From positions 1 through 36,471 of the forward strand of contig DATGLW010000131.1 in NCBI GenBank assembly GCA_035293965.1: a DNA stretch of 36,471 bases, in the 5' to 3' direction. The notes below the pieces were generated by a model. That model was not told the origin of the DNA and did no database searches. It worked only from the letters and a program-made list of their open reading frames with translations. Source of the stretch: DATGLW01 sp035293965 (GTDB taxonomy: Bacteria > Actinomycetota > Acidimicrobiia > Acidimicrobiales > RAAP-2). Positions within the stretch are counted from its first letter, which is position 1, and the number at the start of each line of letters is the position of its first letter. Positions 7,507-14,172 of the stretch are shown piece after piece. The position numbers were made by a program, and so were the translations under genes.

Positions 7507-9741
7507 ATGGTGACCCTGGCCAGGGTTTCCGCGCCCGACGAGGCGGCGGCGAGCAGCCCGCCGCGCAGCGCGCTCGCCGGTCTCCTCGAGCCGGTGCTGC
7601 GGGAGTTCCGTGCCCGCCGCCCAGGGGAGGACACCGAGGTGATCGTCCGTGCCGCCCGGGCGGCCGAGGCTGCCCACGCCGGCCAGCTGCGGCGTACCGG
7701 CGAGGCGTACATCACCCACCCGGTGGCCGTCGCGGCCGTCGTGGCCGAGCTCGGGCTGGACGCCGACACGGTGGCGGCCGCCCTGCTCCACGACGCGGTG
7801 GAGGACTCCGGCCTGTCGCTCGAGGACCTCGAGCGGGATTTCGGCCCCGTCGTCGCCCGCGTGGTCGACGGGGTCACCAAGCTCGACCGCCTGCAGTTCG
7901 ACTCCAAGGAGGCCCAGCAGGCCGCGACCATCCGCAAGATGCTGGTCGCGATGGCCAGCGACTGGCGGGTGTTGCTCATCAAGCTGGCCGACCGGCTCCA
8001 CAACATGCGCACGATCGCCGTCATGCCCGAGTGGAAGCAGCGCCGCACCGCCCAGGAGACCCTCGACGTCTACGCGCCGCTCGCCCACCGCCTCGGCGTC
8101 CAGCAGGTCAAGTGGCAGCTCGAGGACCTGGCGTTCGCCACCTTGCACCCCAAGCGCTACGCCGAGATCGAGCAGATGGTGGCGTCGCGCGCCCCGCGCC
8201 GCGAGGAGCACCTCGCCCGTGTGCTCGTGGCCGTCCGCGAGCGGCTCCAGTCGGCAGGGATCGAAGCCGAGGTGACCGGCCGGCCCAAGCACCTGTGGAG
8301 CATCTACGAGAAGATGGTGGTGCGCGGCAAGGAGTTCGACGACATCCACGACCTCGTGGGCATCCGGGTGATCGTCGGCTCGGAGAAGGACTGCTGGGCC
8401 GCGCTCGGCGCCATCCACGCCATCTGGCCTCCCGTGCAGGGGCGCTTCAAGGACTACATCAACACTCCCAAGTTCAACCTCTACCAGTCGCTGCACACCA
8501 CGGTCATCGGCCTCGACGGCAAGCCGATCGAGGTGCAGGTGCGCACCGCCGAGATGCACCGACGGGCGGAGTACGGCATCGCCGCGCACTGGGGCTACAA
8601 GGAGAAGGAGGATGCCTCCTCCGAGATGGCCTGGATCCAGCGGATCGCCGACGTCGACGCCGAGGCCAGCGACCCGGTCGAGTTCCTCAAGGCCCTCAAG
8701 CTCGACCTCGAGCAGGACGAGGTCTACGTCTTCACCCCCAAGGGCCGGGTGGTGTCGCTGCCGACCAAGGCGACCCCGGTCGACTTCGCCTACGCCATCC
8801 ACACCGAAGTAGGGCACCGCTGCATCGGTGCCCGGGTCAACGGCCGCCTGGTGCCCCTCGACACCCGCCTGGCGTCTGCCGACACGGTCGAGATCATCAC
8901 GTCGAAGTCGCCGACGGCCGGTCCCTCGCCGGACTGGCTCAAGATCGTCGCATCGTCGCGAGCGCGCAACAAGATCCGCCAGTGGTTCAGCCGCGAACGG
9001 CGCGAGGACGCCATCGACTCCGGACGCGAGGAGCTCGTCAAGGCGCTCCGGCGGGAGGCGATGCCCCTGCAGACGGTCCTGCGCTCGAGCGCGCTGGCCC
9101 AGGTGGCCGAGTCGATGAACCTCGCCGACCTCGACGCCCTGTACGCCAGCATCGGCGAGGGGCAGGTGTCCGCCCGCTCGGTGGTCCAGCGCGTCGCGCG
9201 CCTGCTGCGACCCGGCGAGGCGGAGCAGCTGCCCACCATCGCCACCCCCGGCGGCCGGCGCCGGCCGAGCCGCCAGGGCGGCGCGGGCGTGTACGTCGAG
9301 GGGCTCGACGACGTGATGGTCCACCTCGCCCGGTGCTGCACACCGGTCCCCGGCGACGAGATCGTCGGGTTCGTCACCCAGGGCCGCGGCGTGTCGGTCC
9401 ACCGGGCCGACTGCGCCAACGCGGCCGCCCTGGCGCGCCGTTCCCACGAGCGGCTCATGGAGGTCGAGTGGGGCCGCAGCGCCGACGGGGTGTTCGTGGC
9501 CACCGTCGAGGTGCTCGCCTTCGACCGGTCGCGCCTGCTCGCCGACGTGAGCCGGGTGGTGTCCGAGCACCACCTCAACATCGTCGCCGCGCGGACGGCC
9601 ACCACCCCGGACCGGGTGAGCAGGATGACCTTCGACCTCGAGCTGGCGGACCCCACCCACCTGCAGTCGCTGCTGTCGTCGCTCAAGCACCTCGACGGCG
9701 TCTTCGACGCCTACCGCCTCCTTCCCGGCAAACGAGCGTGA
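7507..9741 (+). CDS. rel: Bifunctional (p)ppGpp synthetase/hydrolase, RelA/SpoT family
   Basis: Makes and degrades the alarmone (p)ppGpp in the stringent response. The 744-residue order is canonical: HD hydrolase (HAGQLRRTGEAYITHP; catalytic pair His95-Asp96 in LLHDAVEDS), synthetase (GRPKHLWSIYEKM; LVGIRVI; YQSLHTTV), TGS (VYVFTPKGRVVSLPTKATPVDFAYAIH), zinc-finger-like region (LARCCTPVPGDEIVGFVTQGRG) and a C-terminal ACT domain. The hydrolase residues are intact and the synthetase loop reads RFKD (313-316), the RXKD form seen in bifunctional enzymes, so both activities are expected. ATG 7507 is likely leaderless; GTG 7510 is an alternative. relA opens an operon with hisS, which it overlaps by four bases. 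Confidence 0.97.
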   Translation: MVTLARVSAPDEAAASSPPRSALAGLLEPVLREFRARRPGEDTEVIVRAARAAEAAHAGQLRRTGEAYITHPVAVAAVVAELGLDADTVAAALLHDAVEDSGLSLEDLERDFGPVVARVVDGVTKLDRLQFDSKEAQQAATIRKMLVAMASDWRVLLIKLADRLHNMRTIAVMPEWKQRRTAQETLDVYAPLAHRLGVQQVKWQLEDLAFATLHPKRYAEIEQMVASRAPRREEHLARVLVAVRERLQSAGIEAEVTGRPKHLWSIYEKMVVRGKEFDDIHDLVGIRVIVGSEKDCWAALGAIHAIWPPVQGRFKDYINTPKFNLYQSLHTTVIGLDGKPIEVQVRTAEMHRRAEYGIAAHWGYKEKEDASSEMAWIQRIADVDAEASDPVEFLKALKLDLEQDEVYVFTPKGRVVSLPTKATPVDFAYAIHTEVGHRCIGARVNGRLVPLDTRLASADTVEIITSKSPTAGPSPDWLKIVASSRARNKIRQWFSRERREDAIDSGREELVKALRREAMPLQTVLRSSALAQVAESMNLADLDALYASIGEGQVSARSVVQRVARLLRPGEAEQLPTIATPGGRRRPSRQGGAGVYVEGLDDVMVHLARCCTPVPGDEIVGFVTQGRGVSVHRADCANAAALARRSHERLMEVEWGRSADGVFVATVEVLAFDRSRLLADVSRVVSEHHLNIVAARTATTPDRVSRMTFDLELADPTHLQSLLSSLKHLDGVFDAYRLLPGKRA

Positions 9742-11081
9742 GCCTCCGTCCGACCGGCGAGCCGGCGGCGGCGCGCGCGCCCACCGGGACCCACGACGTG
9801 CTGTGGCCCGAGTCGGCGCGCTGGGAGGCGCTCGTGGCGCGCTTCGCCGCCGAGGTCGAGCGCGCCGGGTACGGGCTGGCCCACACTCCGCTGTTCGAGG
9901 ACGTGCGGGTGTTCCGGCGGGGGATCGGCGAGGACAGCGAGGTGGTCGGCAAGGAGATGTACGAGTTCACCGACCGCGGCGGCAGGGAGCTGGCCCTGCG
10001 CCCGGAGGGCACGGCGCCGATCGTGCGCGCCTTCGTGCAGCACCGCCCGGCACTGCCGTGGAAGGCGTGGTACGTGACACCGTCGTTCCGCTACGAGCGC
10101 CCGCAGGCCGGCCGCTACCGCCAGCACCACCAGGTCGGCGTGGAGGCCCTCGGCCCGGCCGACCCCGACCTCGACGTGGAGGTGGTGGACCTGGCCCACG
10201 GGTTCCTGCGAGGTCTCGGCCTGCGCGACCTCACCTCGAAGCTCAACTCGATGGGCGACGGCGCGTGCCGGCCCGCGTACGTCGAGCTGCTCCGCCGTGC
10301 GCTGGCGCCGGTGCGCGACCAGCTGTGCGACGACCACCGCCAACGGCTCGACGCCAACCCGCTTCGCGTGCTCGACTGCAAGCGCGAGGCCTGCCGGCAG
10401 GCCACGGCTGAGGTCCCGCGGCTCGTCGACCACCTGTGCGACCCGTGCCGGGCGCACTTCGAACGAGTCTGCGGGGGCCTGGACGCGCTCGGCGTGGCCT
10501 ACGAGGTCGACCATCGCCTGGTGCGCGGGTTCGACTACTACACGCGCACGACCTTCGAGTTCGCCGCCGGGTCGCTGCAGGCGGCCCAGAACGCGGTGGG
10601 AGGCGGTGGCCGCTACGACGGCCTGGTCGAGCTGCTCGGCGGGCCGCCCACACCGGGGATCGGGTTCGGCATCGGCATCGAGCGGGTCCTCCTCGCCTGC
10701 GACGCCGAGGGGGCGTTCCGGGTCGAGCCCCGGGTGCCCGACGTGTTCGTCGTCGACGTGGCGGGCGGCGAGAGCGCCCGCGACCTGACGGCCGAGCTGC
10801 GCCGGGCAGGCCTCGGCGCTGAGCGGTCCTTCGACGGCCGGTCGATGCGGGCCCAGCTCCGGGCGGCGGACCGGTCCGGGGCGCGCCTGGCGGTCCTGGT
10901 GGGCCCGGGCGAGCTCGCGACCGGGACCGTCTCGCTCCGACCGCTGCGCGGCGGTGGCGACCAGCGGCGCGTGGCCCGCGGCGACGTCGTGCGCGCCGTG
11001 GCCGAGGACCTCGGGGTCAGCCCCGGGGTCGGGTGCGCCGAGCCCGACGAGCGCGGCCCGGAGCGAAGGGAGCGAGGATGA
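9738..11081 (+). CDS. hisS: Histidyl-tRNA synthetase
   Basis: Charges tRNA-His. The 447-residue class II enzyme shows motif 2 (TPSFRYERPQAGRYRQHHQ), the substrate-recognition sequence ALRPEGTAPIVRA, the histidine-A motif LVRGFDYYTRTTFEF, GGGGRYDGL and motif 3 (GIGFGIGIERVLL), followed by a C-terminal anticodon-binding domain. GTG 9738 overlaps the relA TGA (GTGA), and frame and homology begin there: the short N-terminus quickly reaches PTGTHDVLWPES, where family alignments begin. The last 20 or so residues are a charged tail that contains the Shine-Dalgarno sequence of aspS. Confidence 0.96.
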   Translation: MSLRPTGEPAAARAPTGTHDVLWPESARWEALVARFAAEVERAGYGLAHTPLFEDVRVFRRGIGEDSEVVGKEMYEFTDRGGRELALRPEGTAPIVRAFVQHRPALPWKAWYVTPSFRYERPQAGRYRQHHQVGVEALGPADPDLDVEVVDLAHGFLRGLGLRDLTSKLNSMGDGACRPAYVELLRRALAPVRDQLCDDHRQRLDANPLRVLDCKREACRQATAEVPRLVDHLCDPCRAHFERVCGGLDALGVAYEVDHRLVRGFDYYTRTTFEFAAGSLQAAQNAVGGGGRYDGLVELLGGPPTPGIGFGIGIERVLLACDAEGAFRVEPRVPDVFVVDVAGGESARDLTAELRRAGLGAERSFDGRSMRAQLRAADRSGARLAVLVGPGELATGTVSLRPLRGGGDQRRVARGDVVRAVAEDLGVSPGVGCAEPDERGPERRERG

Positions 11082-12850
11082 GCCCGGCCGACCCGTCCGC
11101 ACCGACCTCGATGCGGACCCACCTGTGCGGCCGGCTCCGTCCCGAGGACGTGGGGGCGCGCGTCCGCCTGTGTGGCTGGGTTGCCCGCCGGCGCGACCAC
11201 GGCGAGCACCTCGCGTTCGTCGACCTGCGCGACCACACGGGGATCGTCCAGTGCGTCGTCGACGGCGCTGTCGACGTCCGCAGCGAGTACGTGGTCGCGG
11301 TGAGCGGGGTGGTGCGCCGCCGCCCGGAGGGCACCGTCAACGACAAGCTGGCCACCGGCGAGGTCGAGGTGGGGGACTGCACGGTCGAGGTGCTGGCCGC
11401 CGCCACGCCGCCCCCCTTCTCCCTCGAGGGCCGCGACGGGGCGGACGAGGCAGTCCGCCTGCGCTACCGCTTCGTGGACCTGCGCCGACCACGGCTGCAG
11501 GCGAACCTGCGGCTACGCGCCCGGGTCACTGCCGCCATCCGCGCTGCCATGGAGCGGCAGGGCTTCTGCGAGGTGGAGACGCCCCTGCTGTGGGCGCCCA
11601 CGCCCGAGGGGGCGCGGGAGTTCGCCGTGCCCAGCCGGCTACACCCCGGCCGCTTCTACGTGCTGCCCCAGAGCCCGCAGCTCGCCAAGCAGCTGCTCAT
11701 GGTGGGCGGCATGGACCGCTACTACCAGATCGCCCGGTGCCTGCGCGACGAGGACCTGCGTGCTGACCGGCAGTTCGAGTTCACCCAGCTCGACATGGAG
11801 GCCTCCTTCGTCGGGCAGGACGACGTCATCGGCTTCGTCTCCGAGGCGGTGCTCGACGCAGCCGACGCGGCCACAGGGGTCCGCCCGCCGCCCATCGAGC
11901 GCATGACCTGGGCGGACGCGCTGGAGCGCTACGGCACCGACAAGCCCGACCTGCGCATCGGCACCGAGCTGTGCGACGTGTCGGACGTCTTCGCCGAAAC
12001 GGCTGTCACCGCGCTCGGCGCGCCATGCGTGAAGGCGCTGCGGGTGCCCGGCGCCGGGCAGCTCGGGCGGGCCAGGATCGATGCCCTCACGGAGCGGGCG
12101 CGCGGGCTGGGGGCGCAGGGCCTGGCGTGGTTCCGGGTGGTGGCCGGTGCCGAGCCCGAGGGCTCGGCACCGGCGCTCGACTCTCCTCTGGCCCGGCACC
12201 TGGCGCCGGCGGAGCGCCGTGGCCTTGTCGAGCGGACCGGGTCGGAGGCCGGCGACCTCGTCCTGGCGGTGGCCGGCGAGCGCCGCGTGGCGTGCACCGT
12301 GCTCGGGCAGCTTCGGGTGGACCTGGCGGCCAAGCCGGTCGGCGAAGGGCCGTTGCGGTTCGTCTGGGTGGTCGAGTTCCCGATGTTCGACGGGGTCGAC
12401 GCGGATGGCAACCCGGTCCCCGCCCACCATCCCTTCACGATGCCCCATCCCGACGACCTGGCACTGCTGCGCTCGGACCCCGCCGCAGCTCGCTCGCAGG
12501 CGTACGACCTCGTCTGCAACGGATGGGAGCTCGGCTCGGGCAGCGTCCGGATCCACCGCGCCGACGTCCAGCAGGAGGTGTTCGCTGCCCTCGGCGTCTC
12601 GGAGGAGGAGGCCGAGTCGCGTTTCGGCTTCCTCCTCGGGGCCTTCCGCTTCGGGGCGCCGCCCCACGCCGGCTTCGCCTTCGGCATCGACCGACTGGTC
12701 GCCATCCTGGCCGGAGAGGAGAACATCCGAGAGGTGATCGCCTTCCCGAAGACCCAGTCGGGCTCGGACCTCCTGACCGGCGCGCCGAAGGAGCTGGCGC
12801 CCTCGGCGCTCGCCGATCTCGGCATCCGGGTCCTGCCGCCACGGCGATGA
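11078..12850 (+). CDS. aspS: Aspartyl-tRNA synthetase, probably non-discriminating (Asp/Asn)
   Basis: The 590-residue bacterial-type AspRS has an N-terminal OB-fold anticodon domain, a class II core (LRYRFVDLRRP; LPQSPQLAKQLLMVGGMDRYYQIARC; RDEDLRADRQFEFTQLD), an inserted GAD domain (about 300-410) and motif 3 (GAPPHAGFAFGIDRLV). Two anticodon-domain positions match the non-discriminating type described for Pseudomonas: His41 in RRRDHG, where E. coli has Leu, and Gly85 in RPEGT, where E. coli has Lys. Such enzymes also charge tRNA-Asn, later corrected by GatCAB. The OB-fold is about ten residues shorter than in E. coli after GIVQ. ATG 11078 overlaps the hisS TGA and has AAGGGAG five bases upstream. 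The call as AspRS is firm; tRNA specificity is inferred. Confidence 0.95.
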   Translation: MSPADPSAPTSMRTHLCGRLRPEDVGARVRLCGWVARRRDHGEHLAFVDLRDHTGIVQCVVDGAVDVRSEYVVAVSGVVRRRPEGTVNDKLATGEVEVGDCTVEVLAAATPPPFSLEGRDGADEAVRLRYRFVDLRRPRLQANLRLRARVTAAIRAAMERQGFCEVETPLLWAPTPEGAREFAVPSRLHPGRFYVLPQSPQLAKQLLMVGGMDRYYQIARCLRDEDLRADRQFEFTQLDMEASFVGQDDVIGFVSEAVLDAADAATGVRPPPIERMTWADALERYGTDKPDLRIGTELCDVSDVFAETAVTALGAPCVKALRVPGAGQLGRARIDALTERARGLGAQGLAWFRVVAGAEPEGSAPALDSPLARHLAPAERRGLVERTGSEAGDLVLAVAGERRVACTVLGQLRVDLAAKPVGEGPLRFVWVVEFPMFDGVDADGNPVPAHHPFTMPHPDDLALLRSDPAAARSQAYDLVCNGWELGSGSVRIHRADVQQEVFAALGVSEEEAESRFGFLLGAFRFGAPPHAGFAFGIDRLVAILAGEENIREVIAFPKTQSGSDLLTGAPKELAPSALADLGIRVLPPRR

Positions 12851-14172
12851 CGGCCGAAGGTGACTTGTTCGAGTCGGCGGCGGCCAGCCGGCTGGCCGCC
12901 GCGGCGCCCCTTGCCACCAGGCTGCGGCCGCGCACCCTGGACGAGGTGGTCGGCCAGCGCCACCTGGTGGCCCCGGGCGCCCCCCTGCGGGTGCTGGCCG
13001 AGGCGGACCGCCTCGGCTCGGCCATCCTGTGGGGCCCGCCGGGAACGGGCAAGACGACCCTGGCACGGTTGCTGGCCGACACCACGGACAAAGAGCTCGT
13101 CACGCTGTCGGCCGTGGCGTCGGGCGTGCGGGAGGTCCGCGGCGCGCTCGAGGAGGCCAGGCGCCGGCTGGGCGAGCAGGGCAGGGGCACGATCCTGTTC
13201 GTCGACGAGGTGCACCGGTTCAACAAGGCACAGCAGGACGTCCTGCTCCCCGCGGTCGAAGACGGCCTCGTCGTGCTGGTGGGGGCGACCACCGAGAACC
13301 CCTTCTTCGAGGTGAACCCCCCGCTGCTCAGCCGGGCCACCCTGTGGCGGCTCCACCCCCTCTCGCCCGAGGAGCTCGGCGAGGTGGTGGCCCGGGGCCT
13401 GGCGGCGGAGCAGGCGGCCGCCGACCCCCCCGCCCTGGCCGCACTGATCGCCTCCGCCGACGGCGACGCTCGCGCCGCGCTCACGACCCTCGAGCTGGCA
13501 GCCGCCATTGCCCGCGCCCGTTGCGGGCCAGGTGCGGCCGGCCCGGTGGCGATCACGCTCGACGACGTGGCGCGGGCCCGCGACGGCCGGCTCTACCACC
13601 AGGGTGCCGACGACCATTTCGACCAGGCCAGCGCGTTCATCAAGAGCGTGCGGGGCTCGGACCCCGACGCCGGGCTCTACTGGCTGGCCCGGATGCTCGA
13701 GGCCGGCGAGGACGCCCGCTTCGTCGCCCGCCGCCTCGTCATCCTGGCCTCCGAAGACGTCGGGCTGGCCGATCCCATGGCGCTCGTGGTGGCCGACGCC
13801 GCGGCACGGGCCGTCGAGATGGTGGGGCTCCCGGAGGCGGCGCTGAACCTGGCCGAGGCCACGGTCTACCTGGCGTGCGCACCCAAGTCGAACCGGGTGA
13901 CGGTCGCCCTCGGGCGGGCCCGCGAGGACGTCCGCCGGGGGCCGCAGCGCGACGTGCCGGCCCACCTGCGCGACGCCCATTATCGAGGGGCGGCCGACCT
14001 CGGGCACGGCGCCGGCTACCGCTACCCCCACGACGAGGAGGGCGCCTGGGTCAGCCAGCAGTACCGCCCGGCGGACGTCGAAGGCCACGTCTACTACGTT
14101 CCCTCCGATCGTGGTGAAGAGCGCTCCATCGCCGACCGCCTCCGGAGGGGGGGCCCGCAGGTGCCCGGGTGA
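12847..14172 (+). CDS. rarA: Replication-associated recombination protein A (RarA/MgsA AAA+ ATPase)
   Basis: AAA+ ATPase that acts at stalled replication forks. The 441-residue product shows RPRTLDEVVGQRHLV, Walker A GPPGTGKTT (Lys69), Walker B ILFVDEVHRFNKAQQD, sensor 1 (GATTENPFFEVNPPLLSR), then the RarA-specific C-terminal tetramerisation part (YHQGADDHFDQASAFIKSVRGSDPDAGLYW split over residues 250-285, and ASEDVGLADP). Length and order are normal. ATG 12847 overlaps the aspS TGA (ATGA). The 3' end overlaps the start region of the S53 protease gene by 62 bases. Confidence 0.96.
   Translation: MTAEGDLFESAAASRLAAAAPLATRLRPRTLDEVVGQRHLVAPGAPLRVLAEADRLGSAILWGPPGTGKTTLARLLADTTDKELVTLSAVASGVREVRGALEEARRRLGEQGRGTILFVDEVHRFNKAQQDVLLPAVEDGLVVLVGATTENPFFEVNPPLLSRATLWRLHPLSPEELGEVVARGLAAEQAAADPPALAALIASADGDARAALTTLELAAAIARARCGPGAAGPVAITLDDVARARDGRLYHQGADDHFDQASAFIKSVRGSDPDAGLYWLARMLEAGEDARFVARRLVILASEDVGLADPMALVVADAAARAVEMVGLPEAALNLAEATVYLACAPKSNRVTVALGRAREDVRRGPQRDVPAHLRDAHYRGAADLGHGAGYRYPHDEEGAWVSQQYRPADVEGHVYYVPSDRGEERSIADRLRRGGPQVPG

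Noticed and set aside
11764..11800. AspRS motif 2 substitution (DRQFEF instead of DRQPEF) as a novelty
   Set aside because: Phe at this place is, as I recall, also found in other actinobacterial AspRS, so it is not evidence of altered function.
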